Of a DNA stretch of 64,000 bases, positions 56,485 to 64,000 are shown piece after piece; positions within the stretch are counted from its first letter, which is position 1; each line of letters begins with the position of its first letter. The position numbers were made by a program, and so were the translations under genes. Origin of the DNA: DSVZ01 sp037439785 (GTDB taxonomy: Bacteria; Verrucomicrobiota; Verrucomicrobiia; Limisphaerales; J093); assembly GCA_037439785.1 (NCBI GenBank), contig JBBIVJ010000008.1, positions 65,079 to 129,078 on the forward strand. The letters are read 5' to 3'. Below the pieces are notes generated by a model. That model was not told where the DNA came from. It worked only from the letters and a program-made list of their open reading frames with translations, and made no database searches.

Positions 56485-57141
56485 ATGCAAGCGGCGCCGC
56501 GCTTTCGCCTGGGCGTGCTCGGTTCGGGCAAGGGGTCCAATTGTGTCGCCCTGGCCGAGGCCTGCGCGGCGGGGCGGCTACCCGCCGAGGTGGTGCTGGT
56601 GCTCAGCGACGTCGAGCAGGCGGGCATCCTGGAACAGGCCCGGCAGCGGGGCATCCCGGCGCGGTATCTGCCGCCCGGGCCGTTCCGCGCGAAGCTGGAC
56701 GAGGCGGCCGAGGCGGCCTACATCGCCGCCCTCCAGGAGGCGCGGGTAGACTGGGTGGTGCTGGCCGGTTTCATGCGCATCCTCAAGGCGCCGTTTCTGC
56801 GCGCCTTCCCTCAATGCATCGTCAACATCCACCCCTCCCTGCTGCCGGCGTTTCCCGGCCTGGAGGCGTGGAAGCAGGCGCTCGAGTACGGCGTGAAGGT
56901 CACGGGCGTAACCGTGCACCTGGTGGACCACGGCGTGGACACCGGCCCCATCGTGGCCCAGGCCGCAGTGCCGGTGGAGGACGACGACACTCCGGCCAGC
57001 CTTCACGCGCGCCTCCAGGCAGTGGAACACCGACTCTACCCGGAGGCCCTGGCGCGGCTGCTGGTCGGCGGCTGGGTCACGGAAGGACGCCGCCTGCGCT
57101 GGCTCCACGCCCCGCCCCGGGAGCGGCTGCCCGGCCCATGA
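56485..57141 (+). CDS. purN: phosphoribosylglycinamide formyltransferase
   Basis: A 218-residue enzyme. RLGVLGSGKGSNCVAL near the start is the phosphate-binding loop. CIVNIHPSLLPAFPG (Asn and His catalytic) and VTVHLVDHGVDTGPIVAQ (catalytic Asp) are the signature motifs. It transfers a formyl group from 10-formyl-THF to GAR in purine synthesis. It lies about 207 bp after the divergent GH28-like start and 82 bp before GH43, same strand. The ATG at 56485 fits the family start. Confidence 0.94.
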   Translation: MQAAPRFRLGVLGSGKGSNCVALAEACAAGRLPAEVVLVLSDVEQAGILEQARQRGIPARYLPPGPFRAKLDEAAEAAYIAALQEARVDWVVLAGFMRILKAPFLRAFPQCIVNIHPSLLPAFPGLEAWKQALEYGVKVTGVTVHLVDHGVDTGPIVAQAAVPVEDDDTPASLHARLQAVEHRLYPEALARLLVGGWVTEGRRLRWLHAPPRERLPGP

Positions 57142-57223
57142 GCCTTTCCCCTCCCCGCAGATGACCCATAAACCTGAGGCCCCGAACCGCCGGCGCGTGT
57201 TCCCCCGGCCTGGCTCCCCACCC

Positions 57224-58195
57224 ATGAACCGCCCCCACATCTTCCCCGCCCTGCTGGTCACGATGGCGTGGCTGGTCGCCCTGATCGCCCCGGCCCGGGC
57301 GGCGGACACCGCCCGCACCTACCAAAACCCGCTCCTGCCGGGCAACCTCGCCGACCCGGCCGTGATCCGGCACCAGGGGGTGTACTACCTGTACGCGACC
57401 GGCGAGGTGGACGGCGACAACGGCACGCGCGTGTACACCTCGACCAACCTGGTGGACTGGGAGCGCGGACCGGTGGTGTTCCGTCCCGGCCCCCCGCACG
57501 TCTGGGCGCCGGATGTCTGGCGCGATCCCGCCACCGGCCGTTTTTACCTCTACTACACCGTCAACCAGACCGTGGGCGTGGCGGAGGCCGAGGGGCCGCT
57601 GGGGCCGTTTTCCATCCGACGAAAGTTCTTCGACCGCGCCATTGACGCCCACCTGTTCCGAGACGAGGACGGCCGGCTTTACCTGTACTACGTCCAACTG
57701 CCCGGCTTCCGCATCAGCGTGCAACCGATGGCGTCCCCCACCGAACCGCAGGGCGAGCCGCGGGAAATCCTGCGGCCGGAGTCCGATTGGGAAACGCGGG
57801 CGGGCCGCGTCACCGAAGGCCCCTGGCTGATCCGGCACCGCGACCGCTATTACCTGCTGTACAGCGGTTCGGGGGCGGACACGCCGGACTACGCGGTGGG
57901 CTACGCCACGGCGGAGCATCCGCTGGGGCCGTTCACCCGCGCGCCGCACAACCCGATCGTGCACCGCGGCGGCGGGGTCTTCGGTCCCGGCCACGGCTGC
58001 GCGATCCAGGACGCCGCCGGGCAGTGGTGGCACGTGTACCACCAGAAACGCACCGAGCGGGTCGAGTGGGACCGCTTCATCGCGCTGGACCCGCTGTGGT
58101 TTGATGAACAGGGGCGCCTGTTCAGCCGGGCCACCCGCGGGAGCCCGCAACCGGCACCGGTCACCACGCCGGCCGCCGCCGGCAGCCCGAAGTAA
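57224..58195 (+). CDS. secreted GH43-family glycoside hydrolase
   Basis: A 323-residue protein with a signal peptide (residues 1-25, LLVTMAWLVALIAPARA). The five-bladed propeller carries the three GH43 acids: base Asp in NLADPAVI (near residue 43), pKa-modulating Asp in AIDAHLFRDEDG (near 140) and acid Glu in RVTEGPWLIR (near 200). Substrates are usually arabinans, xylans or galactans. The C-terminus ends in a Pro/Ala-rich linker. ATG at 57224 was chosen over a longer frame because of the signal peptide. Confidence 0.9.
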   Translation: MNRPHIFPALLVTMAWLVALIAPARAADTARTYQNPLLPGNLADPAVIRHQGVYYLYATGEVDGDNGTRVYTSTNLVDWERGPVVFRPGPPHVWAPDVWRDPATGRFYLYYTVNQTVGVAEAEGPLGPFSIRRKFFDRAIDAHLFRDEDGRLYLYYVQLPGFRISVQPMASPTEPQGEPREILRPESDWETRAGRVTEGPWLIRHRDRYYLLYSGSGADTPDYAVGYATAEHPLGPFTRAPHNPIVHRGGGVFGPGHGCAIQDAAGQWWHVYHQKRTERVEWDRFIALDPLWFDEQGRLFSRATRGSPQPAPVTTPAAAGSPK

Positions 58196-58285
58196 TCCCA
58201 CCCGCGCTTGCTCCACTGGCAATCGCCCGTTCCGGATGCGGGGGGCCGCTGTTCCGGAGCGACCTGGTGCCCGGGCCAGCCACCG

Positions 58286-58323
58286 AAAAAGCCCCGGCCG
58301 CAAAAGGAGCTCTTGCGGCCGGG
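58286..58323 (-). terminator. intrinsic terminator of the phosphofructokinase gene
   Basis: On the minus strand, an 11-bp stem CCCGGCCGCAA/TTGCGGCCGGG with a 9-nt loop, followed by GCTTTTT, about 33 bp after the stop codon. Confidence 0.9.
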
Positions 58324-58355
58324 CGGGAAGGGGGGAAAGGCGCCAGAGGGGCGGC

Positions 58356-59732
58356 TCAGGCCGGGGTGGTGGAGCCTTCGGCCGGGAGGTCGGCCGTATC
58401 CGGCTCGGCCGGTTCGGGGCCGGGTTTTTCGGCCGGTACCCCCTCGAGGACGACGTATTTGGGCAGGCCGTTTTCGATGGGGGCCCGCACCTCGCCTTCG
58501 ATCAGGGGGGCGGCGTACTCGAGGAACTTGTCGTTGACCATGAAGCCGTTCTCGGTCAACCAGTCCGCCGGCAGGAAGTGCTCGACGTTGGCCACCTCGC
58601 GCAGGTCGTGCAGGGCGGTGCCCCAGCGGATGCGGCGCTGGCCGGCCTCGTCCTCCACGTATTCGCGGGTGATCTTGACCATGTAGCCGCTCTGACCGGC
58701 CACCGCGGCCTGGACGGCCGCACGGCCGCAGGCGACGGCGTTTTCAATGTCCGTGGCGCTGGCCGCATGGGCGGCGGCCCGCTGCGCGTACCCCAGCAGG
58801 ACGATGCGGGTCTTGGTCTTGAGCCGCTCCTCGACGAGGTCCTTGAGTTTGAGGGCGGCGCCGGAGAGGTACACGTGGCCGAAGGCGTCGCGGCGGGTGG
58901 GGTCGGCGCCGACCTCCTCGAGGACTTCCTGTTCGACGCCGTTGACGGTGCGTTTGACCTTCCACCTGATGCCCTCGCCCACCACCACGATGCAGTAGCG
59001 TTGCGCCTCGACCACCTCGCGAACGAGGTTCAGGAACGGCTCGGGCTCGAACACCCGCTCCGGGACCAGGATCAGGTGGGGCGGGGCGGCGGGGTTGCCG
59101 TGCCTGGCCAGGGCGGTGCCGGCGGCGATCCAGCCGGCGGAACGGCCCATGACCTCGATGATGCAGACCGCGCCGTCATCGGTGGCCATGCTGGCCACAT
59201 CCATGCCCACTTCCAGGACGGTGGTGGCGTTGTATTTGATGACCGAGCCGTAGCCGGGGCAGTGGTCGGTGTGAGGCAGGTCATTGTCAATGGTCTTGGG
59301 GATGCCGATGACGCGCAGGGCCCAGCCGCGGCGCAGGGCTTCCTCATGGATTTTGAGGGAGGTGTCCTGGGAGTCGTTCCCCCCGGCGTAGAAGAAGTAC
59401 CGGATGTTGTAGTCGCGGAACACCTCGAAGAGCCGGTCCATGTCGCGCGCGGCCTGCTCGGGCTTTTTCTTGAAATCAATCTTGTACCGGCAGGTGCCCA
59501 GGGCGGCGGCGGGGGTGTAGCGCAGGCCCTCGATGGCGCTGCGGCGCTCCTCTTGGAGGTCCAGGAGCTGGCCGCGCAAGATGCCATAGATGCCGTTGCG
59601 GCCGCCGTAAATCTGCTCGATCACCTCGGGGTGACGGCCGGCTTCCTCGATGGCGCCGGCCACGCTGGCATTGATCGCGCAGGTGGGGCCGCCGGATTGG
59701 GCAATCAGCATGTTTCCAACCAGTTCTGACAT
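58356..59732 (-). CDS. 6-phosphofructokinase, probably pyrophosphate-dependent
   Basis: A 458-residue protein. AQSGGPTCAINASVAGAI (residues 11-28) and YGGRNGIYGIL are the nucleotide/PPi binding start. FFYAGGNDSQDT, with Asn-Asp instead of the ATP-type GGDGS, indicates the PPi-dependent subgroup. GIPKTIDNDLPHTD carries the catalytic Asp; EVMGRSAGWIAAGTAL and GEGIRWKV are further conserved blocks. It interconverts fructose-6-phosphate and fructose-1,6-bisphosphate. Length fits the long PPi-PFK class. A terminator follows. The ATG at 59732 is consistent with the family. Confidence 0.88.
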   Translation of the reverse strand: MSELVGNMLIAQSGGPTCAINASVAGAIEEAGRHPEVIEQIYGGRNGIYGILRGQLLDLQEERRSAIEGLRYTPAAALGTCRYKIDFKKKPEQAARDMDRLFEVFRDYNIRYFFYAGGNDSQDTSLKIHEEALRRGWALRVIGIPKTIDNDLPHTDHCPGYGSVIKYNATTVLEVGMDVASMATDDGAVCIIEVMGRSAGWIAAGTALARHGNPAAPPHLILVPERVFEPEPFLNLVREVVEAQRYCIVVVGEGIRWKVKRTVNGVEQEVLEEVGADPTRRDAFGHVYLSGAALKLKDLVEERLKTKTRIVLLGYAQRAAAHAASATDIENAVACGRAAVQAAVAGQSGYMVKITREYVEDEAGQRRIRWGTALHDLREVANVEHFLPADWLTENGFMVNDKFLEYAAPLIEGEVRAPIENGLPKYVVLEGVPAEKPGPEPAEPDTADLPAEGSTTPA

Positions 59733-59886
59733 AACGATCCTCTAGCGTCCCGGCGGAATTGAATTTGAAGGTGCGGGGGTTGCGCCGGGCCAAAACCGCG
59801 GGGCGACACTGCCAAAGCGTGCGCCGGCCTGTAAAGGTCATTTCCCCGCGCCCCGGCATCGCCGCGGGGCCCGGGCCGGGAGCCGG

Positions 59887-60255
59887 TCAGGGCGTCAGGG
59901 TCCAGCCGGCGGCAACCAGGGCCTTGTAGCCGCCGATGAGCGACCACACCCGACGGTAGCCCATCTTTTGGGCGGCATCGCAGCACAGCGCACTGCGGTA
60001 ACCGCCACCGCAGTACATGATGATTTCCGTGTCCGGGTCCGGGTACAAACGCTCCAGGTCGCGCTCGAGAATGCCCCGGCCCAGATGCACCGCGCCCGCC
60101 ACGTGACCGGCCTGCCATTCGTGGTCCTCCCGCACGTCCAGCAGCACGGCGTGGGGATTCTCCCGCAGCCGCTGGCGGGCCGCCTCGGGGCTGATTTCGC
60201 GGATGCGGGTCCGGGCATCGTCCACCAGCTTCAAAAAACCGGGCGAGTGTTGCAT
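59887..60255 (-). CDS. rhodanese-like domain protein
   Basis: A 122-residue single-domain rhodanese. AVLLDVREDHEWQAGHVAGA (residues 36-55) and the active-site loop MYCGGGYRSALC with Cys near residue 82 are typical. It probably moves sulfur as a thiosulfate or persulfide carrier. No TTG/GTG alternative is needed; the ATG at 60255 fits. It is divergent from the cupin gene. Confidence 0.85.
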   Translation of the reverse strand: MQHSPGFLKLVDDARTRIREISPEAARQRLRENPHAVLLDVREDHEWQAGHVAGAVHLGRGILERDLERLYPDPDTEIIMYCGGGYRSALCCDAAQKMGYRRVWSLIGGYKALVAAGWTLTP

Positions 60256-60334
60256 GGCCCGCACGCTAGGTCGGCCGGGTGGCGGGTCAATCCCGGGATT
60301 TGAATCCCGCCGCCGGCCGGGCCAGCCTCCCGGC

Positions 60335-60706
60335 ATGGACGTGAAGAACCTCGATGAAGTCCCGGCCTTCCTCACCAGGGACGGCTCGGTAATCCGCGAG
60401 TTGCTGGCGCACCGCAACTCGGGGATCCGCCACCAAAGTCTGGCCGAAGCCCGTCTGCCGGTGGGCGGCGCCACCCGCGAGCATTACCATGTCCGCACCG
60501 AGGAGATTTACTACATCACCCACGGCACGGGCCGCATGCGGATCGAGGGTGAGGAACGGAACGTGCGCCCCGGTGACGCCATTGCCATTCCTCCCGGACG
60601 GCGGCACAAGCTGTGGAACACCGGCTCCGAGCCGCTGCGGCTGCTCTGCTGCTGCGCCCCGCCCTACGAGCACGCGGACACCGTGCTGACCGAGCCGGCG
60701 CCCTGA
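60335..60706 (+). CDS. cupin-fold protein
   Basis: A 123-residue small cupin. Metal ligands are visible in GATREHYHVRTEEIYYITHG (His-x-His...Glu, near residue 51) and in the second motif PGDAIAIPPGRRHKLWN (His near residue 89). Its function is unknown; it could bind a small metabolite. It is followed 81 bp later by a glutaredoxin gene. Confidence 0.85.
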   Translation: MDVKNLDEVPAFLTRDGSVIRELLAHRNSGIRHQSLAEARLPVGGATREHYHVRTEEIYYITHGTGRMRIEGEERNVRPGDAIAIPPGRRHKLWNTGSEPLRLLCCCAPPYEHADTVLTEPAP

Positions 60707-60787
60707 ACGCCTCCCTCCCCACGGCGGCCGGCCGGCACCGCCGGTTGACGGCCCGCGCCGGCGGTCCCACCTTGCGCCCGCGACTTG

Positions 60788-61039
60788 ATGAGACCGCAAC
60801 GCATTCGCCTCTTCGTCAAAAGCTGGTGTCCGTGGTGCCGCGAGGCCGAAGACTGGCTGCGCGCGCGCGGCATCGCCTATGAGCGTCTGGACGTGCACCA
60901 CGATCCGCGCCACTACAGCGAAATGATCCGCCTCTCCGGCCAGAGCCTGGCGCCGGTACTCGAGGCGGAGGGCCGGGTCCTGGCCGATTTCGGGGCGGAC
61001 GAACTCGAGGCCTGGTGGAGCCGGCAGGGGTGGAGTTGA
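60788..61039 (+). CDS. glutaredoxin-like protein
   Basis: An 83-residue thioredoxin-fold protein. SWCPWCREAEDWLRARGI (residues 12-29) has the redox CPWC motif. ATG at 60788 follows an in-frame TTG one codon earlier; the ATG is preferred. It probably reduces disulfides or glutathionylated proteins. The typical cis-Pro (LAPVLEA) is present near residue 55. Confidence 0.85.
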   Translation: MRPQRIRLFVKSWCPWCREAEDWLRARGIAYERLDVHHDPRHYSEMIRLSGQSLAPVLEAEGRVLADFGADELEAWWSRQGWS

Positions 61040-61133
61040 CCCCGTGCCAGGGCGGAGTTGAAGGCCGCCCGCCACGCCGCCGGACGGGCGGGGGGAGCCA
61101 GAACGGCTTTGACAGGCGGGGGGCGGTTGCGGC

Positions 61134-62186
61134 ATGACGCGGCCCGTGAACATCGCCATAAGCCGCCGCCGCTTTTTGGGGGCCTCGGGGCTGGCCGCCC
61201 TGGCAGCCACGAGCACGCCGCCGCTCCTGCGGGCCCAGCCCGCCTTCCGGCCGGCCGTCATTGCCAGTGGCAATGGCCTCCGGGCCGTCACCCGGGCCAT
61301 GGAACTGCTCCAGCAGGGGGCCGATGCCCTCGATGCCGTCATCGCCGGCGTCAACTTGCTCGAAGACGACCCCAACGACCAGAGCGTGGGCTATGGCGGC
61401 CTGCCCAACGAGGAGGGTGTGGTCGAACTGGACGCCTCCGTCATGCACGGCCCCGCCGGTCGCGGGGGGGCGGTCGCCGCACTGCAAAACATTCGGTACG
61501 CCTCGCGCGTGGCCCGGCGGGTGATGGAACGCACCGACCACGTCCTGCTGGTGGGCGCCGGCGCCCTCAAGTTCGCCCGCGCCCACGGGTTTCCCGAGGA
61601 AAACCTTCTCACCGATGCCGCCCGCGAGGCGTGGCTGCGCTGGAAGGAGACGCTCAGCAACCAGGACGACTGGCTGCCGCCCCACACCCTGGACACCCTG
61701 GACATCGGGCAGGGCTTCAAACAGGCCCTTCGCTACTACGGCACCATCAACTGCAACGCGGTGGACCAAAGCGGCGGCGTCTCTGGCTGTACCACCACCA
61801 GCGGCCTGGCCTTTAAAATCCCCGGCCGCGTCGGCGACTCCCCCATCCTCGGCGCCGGCCTCTGGGTGGACAACGACGTGGGCGCCGCCGGCTCGACCGG
61901 CCGGGGCGAGGCCAATCTCCTGGCCTGCAGCAGCGTCATGATCGTCGAGTGGATGCGTCAGGGCCAATCCCCCACCGACGCCTGCCTGCAGGCCTGCCGC
62001 CGCATCGTGGCGCAGACGAAAATGAAACGCCTGCTCGATGCCGGGGGCCGGCCCAAACTCAACGTAAGCTTCTACGCCCTGACCAAAACCGGCGCCCACG
62101 GTGGGGCCTCGCTGTGGGGCGGCATGAAATACGCCGTCCACACCGGCGACGCGGCGCGGCTGGTGGACATGCCCGCCCTGTACTGA
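61134..62186 (+). CDS. N4-(beta-N-acetylglucosaminyl)-L-asparaginase-family Ntn hydrolase
   Basis: A 350-residue protein. SRRRFLGASGLAALAATS (residues 10-27) is a twin-arginine signal. The Ntn-hydrolase pattern includes GADALDAVIAGVNLLEDDP, NEEGVVELDASVM and the autocleavage site YYGTINCNAVDQSG, where Thr would become the N-terminal nucleophile (near residue 205). GRGEANLLACSSVMIVE is also conserved. It cleaves the Asn-GlcNAc bond of glycoproteins or related asparagine derivatives in the periplasm. A 34-residue membrane protein follows 17 bp later. Confidence 0.88.
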   Translation: MTRPVNIAISRRRFLGASGLAALAATSTPPLLRAQPAFRPAVIASGNGLRAVTRAMELLQQGADALDAVIAGVNLLEDDPNDQSVGYGGLPNEEGVVELDASVMHGPAGRGGAVAALQNIRYASRVARRVMERTDHVLLVGAGALKFARAHGFPEENLLTDAAREAWLRWKETLSNQDDWLPPHTLDTLDIGQGFKQALRYYGTINCNAVDQSGGVSGCTTTSGLAFKIPGRVGDSPILGAGLWVDNDVGAAGSTGRGEANLLACSSVMIVEWMRQGQSPTDACLQACRRIVAQTKMKRLLDAGGRPKLNVSFYALTKTGAHGGASLWGGMKYAVHTGDAARLVDMPALY

Positions 62187-62203
62187 ACCGTCCCCCACAC
62201 GCC

Positions 62204-62308
62204 ATGAGCGAGGACCCCACCGTACGCCGGGCCCGACGGCTGCTCTGGCTGGTGGTGGGGGGCTTTCTCCTGTTCAACGCCCTGGTGTTTTTGAACACCT
62301 GCCGCTGA
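62204..62308 (+). CDS. small single-pass membrane protein
   Basis: A 34-residue protein: MSEDPTVRRARRLLWLVVG then FLLFNALVFLNTC. One helix of about 18 residues is flanked by an Arg-rich N-terminus, so the N-terminus likely faces the cytoplasm. It starts 17 bp after the asparaginase-family stop and may be cotranscribed. Too short to compare reliably, but the composition is typical of a real membrane peptide. Confidence 0.5.
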   Translation: MSEDPTVRRARRLLWLVVGGFLLFNALVFLNTCR

Positions 62309-62362
62309 CCACGCCCCAGCGCAGCGGAGGAACCCCTCCCGCCGGTGGGCGGGACACCCCCC

Positions 62363-63199
62363 TCAAGGGGCCGGGCGTTCCGGCGCGGCCTCGGACTGGC
62401 AGAAAACGTCGAAATGCCGGCGCCGCAGGAAATCCTCCTCGTCGAGGCGTTCGGCGCAAATGCACTCGTCCCCGCCGAAACGGTGCACCACGTAACCCAG
62501 CCCGCGCAGGAAGCGGTAAAAGGCCCGGCGCCGGCTTTCGGGCAAGTGCTCGTACACTTCGGCGCGTAGGTAGGGGCGCAGGCGGGTCAGCCAGGAGACC
62601 AGCGATTCGAGCACCGCGTGGTCGGAGCCTTCGGTGTCGGTCTTGATCCAGCGCAGTCGGGGCAGGAGCTCGGGATGCTCGCGTTCGAGGAAGGTCACCA
62701 GGTTGCGGCCATGGACCTTGAGGCGGAAGGCGTGGCCGTGGCGCCAGCGGCTGATGCCCTCGTGCCGGCCGCCGTTGCAGAAACCGGCGTCGGAGTAGTC
62801 GAACTCGAGCTCCTGGTCCCGGGATGTCGCGGCAAAGGGCAGGGGCAGGATGCGGGTCAGGTGCGGGTTGAGCCGCGCCGCTTCGGCCAGCACCGGGAAC
62901 ACGTACGGGTTGGGCTCCAGCGCCAGCACCCACCCTTGCGGGCCGACCGCCAGCGCCAGGGGCAGGGTGGTGTCGCCGGTGTGCGCCCCGATGTCCACCG
63001 CGCAATCACCGGGGCGCAGGTAGCGCCGCAGCTCCGCGACCATCCGGGGAGTCACAGGGCGCGCGACCGCCTTGGGGTGCAGCCAGTGGGCAAAGCGAAC
63101 CGCCCCGGTGCCGGGCAGGTCGAACTGGCGGATTTCAAAGCCGTACCGCCGCGGGCGGGGGCGGAGTCCGAGCAGGTAAAACCACTCCTTGAACTTCAC
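62363..63199 (-). CDS. FkbM-family methyltransferase
   Basis: A 278-residue SAM-dependent methyltransferase. The FkbM motif AVDIGAHTGDTTLPLALAVG (near residue 69) is the SAM loop, followed by LALEPNPYVFPVL and WIKTDTEGSDHAVLE, the diagnostic FkbM segment. These enzymes O-methylate sugars, polyketides or other small molecules. A GTG start at 63199 gives VKFKEWFYLLGLRPRP, the natural N-terminus; an upstream TTG at 63247 is possible but would touch trxA. The gene follows trxA on the minus strand. Confidence 0.85.
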   Translation of the reverse strand: MKFKEWFYLLGLRPRPRRYGFEIRQFDLPGTGAVRFAHWLHPKAVARPVTPRMVAELRRYLRPGDCAVDIGAHTGDTTLPLALAVGPQGWVLALEPNPYVFPVLAEAARLNPHLTRILPLPFAATSRDQELEFDYSDAGFCNGGRHEGISRWRHGHAFRLKVHGRNLVTFLEREHPELLPRLRWIKTDTEGSDHAVLESLVSWLTRLRPYLRAEVYEHLPESRRRAFYRFLRGLGYVVHRFGGDECICAERLDEEDFLRRRHFDVFCQSEAAPERPAP

Positions 63200-63252
63200 G
63201 GCCTTGACGCCGGGCGCCCGACTGCGCCGGGCCGTCGCCCACCGCAACGGCT

Positions 63253-63591
63253 TCAGGCCGCGCCGAGCAGCCGGTCCAGGTTGGCCTTGAGTTCGCGCTT
63301 GGGCTTCATGCCCACCAGCGTTTCCTCCACCCGGCCGTTTTTGAAGATCAGCAGGGTGGGGATGCCGGTGACGCGGTACTGGGCAGCCAGGTTGGGATGG
63401 TCGTCCACGTTCACCTTGCCGATGCGCACCCGTCCCTCGTACTCGGCGGCCAGTTCATCCAACAGCGGGGCTATCATGCGGCAGGGACCGCACCATTCGG
63501 CCCAGAAATCCACCAGCACGGGCTGGGGGGATTTCAGGACCTGCTCCGGAAAGTTCTGCTCGGTCAGGGTGAGAATGTTGGGGGCAGCCAT
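63253..63591 (-). CDS. trxA: thioredoxin
   Basis: A 112-residue thioredoxin of standard size. The active site is FWAEWCGPCRMIAPLL with WCGPC at residues 33-37, and the cis-Pro lies in TGIPTLLIF. It reduces disulfides in ribonucleotide reductase and other proteins using NADPH-thioredoxin reductase. It is followed on the same strand by the FkbM gene, 53 bp downstream if the GTG start is right. Confidence 0.95.
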   Translation of the reverse strand: MAAPNILTLTEQNFPEQVLKSPQPVLVDFWAEWCGPCRMIAPLLDELAAEYEGRVRIGKVNVDDHPNLAAQYRVTGIPTLLIFKNGRVEETLVGMKPKRELKANLDRLLGAA

Positions 63592-63635
63592 GAGGGGGTC
63601 ACCAGGAGGATTGAGCCGGTCGCGGGAACACGGTT

Positions 63636-64000
63636 TTACAGGCCCGCCCCGCCGCCACCACCAAAGCCGAGCAACACCACGCGCACCAGGCCGGCCACCA
63701 CCGCCAGGATGGCCACCACGGCCAGCACGGTGTCCAGCGTAGTCGGAGCCGCGGCCGGGGCCGCGGGTGCCGCCGCGCGCGGGGCGGCTGCCATGGCGGG
63801 GCGCGGCGCACTGGCCGCGGAGACCGGGGGAGCCGCCGGAGCAGCCGCGGGGCGTGCGGCCGGGGCCGCGGGGGCAGGTGCCTGGGTCGCAGGCGCGGCC
63901 GCCGCCGGAGCGGCTGCGGGAGCCGCCGCTGCCGCGACCGCCGGGGTGGTGGCCGCGGGCTTGGGAATCTTGATGGTGGGCGGACGGCGCACCAACAGCG
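63636..64000 (-). CDS. Ala/Pro-rich membrane-anchored protein, 5' end uncertain at window edge
   Basis: About 119 residues from a TTG at 63995, but the frame may continue past the right edge (a CTG codon precedes). Residues after RRPPTIKIPKP are almost only Ala and Pro with some Thr, then a single membrane helix (TVLAVVAILAVVAGLVRVVLLG) and a glycine tail. It probably tethers or spaces something on the envelope side. I see no enzymatic domain. The low complexity makes homology inference unsafe. Confidence 0.6.
   Translation of the reverse strand, partial: LLVRRPPTIKIPKPAATTPAVAAAAAPAAAPAAAAPATQAPAPAAPAARPAAAPAAPPVSAASAPRPAMAAAPRAAAPAAPAAAPTTLDTVLAVVAILAVVAGLVRVVLLGFGGGGGAGL

Noticed and set aside
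61109..61114. TTGACA promoter for the asparaginase-family gene
   Set aside because: It is only 19 nt from the ATG, so a -10 would overlap the start codon and no downstream start exists.

Overview
The window looks like chromosomal DNA of a high-GC member of the Verrucomicrobiota, probably close to the Limisphaerales/Pedosphaera group. This is inferred from the mix of features: many exported carbohydrate-active and Tat-signal proteins, a protease ending in a dockerin-like calcium repeat, a long-form IspH, a pyrophosphate-type phosphofructokinase, an EfpL-like EF-P and REP-like intergenic repeats. No rRNA, tRNA, CRISPR, transposase or phage gene was recognised. Genes are dense, codon use looks uniform, and long open frames antisense to genes are a by-product of the GC content. 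Many starts are GTG or TTG and clear Shine-Dalgarno sites are uncommon.

Layout. 1-2.6 kb: the tail of a tyrosine autokinase, a secreted jelly-roll-like protein and a LarA-like (DUF2088) enzyme. 2.7-4.8 kb: rplM-rpsI with promoter and terminator, then nrdR overlapping an unknown gene. 4.8-8.2 kb: FmdB-type zinc ribbon, exported Gfo/Idh/MocA protein, exported sugar-isomerase-like protein. 8.5-10.9 kb: dGTPase and ispH, overlapping by 4 bp. 11-15.9 kb: secreted coiled-coil protein, ileS, a 500-bp repeat nest, EF-P. 16-20.8 kb: a 1050-residue membrane spermidine-synthase-like protein and a DUF4143 ATPase. 20.9-27.8 kb: a 1463-residue GH2/glutaminase-A-like fusion and a subtilase-dockerin protein. 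28-35.5 kb: uppP, two exported TIM-barrel proteins, and a tight operon of DUF4126, a GTPase-less YchF-like protein, an EamA transporter and an Rsm22-like methyltransferase. 35.5-40.2 kb: secreted beta-propeller-like protein, LysR regulator, coiled-coil protein, RarD. 40.4-44.5 kb: dnaK-groES-groEL on one strand. 44.7-50.3 kb: polysaccharide deacetylase, purine nucleoside phosphorylase, MoeZ-type sulfur activator and a frameshifted U32/RlhA-like gene. 50.3-58.2 kb: GH5, YgiQ, a membrane protein, GH28-like, purN and GH43. 58.3-64 kb: PPi-phosphofructokinase, rhodanese, cupin, glutaredoxin, an asparaginase-type Ntn hydrolase, a 34-residue membrane protein, FkbM methyltransferase, thioredoxin and an Ala/Pro-rich membrane protein.

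Functionally the window mixes housekeeping (translation, chaperones, isoprenoid, purine and nucleotide metabolism, redox) with polysaccharide and peptide degradation outside the cytoplasm (GH2, GH5, GH28, GH43, CE4, subtilase, exported sugar-handling proteins). No canonical defence or mobile system is visible. The least ordinary items are the GTPase-less YchF-like protein, the GH2/glutaminase fusion, the subtilase with Glu where the catalytic His should be, the G10 tract at the start of a membrane-protein gene, and a MITE-like inverted repeat downstream of EF-P whose two arms keep the same hairpin through compensatory changes.
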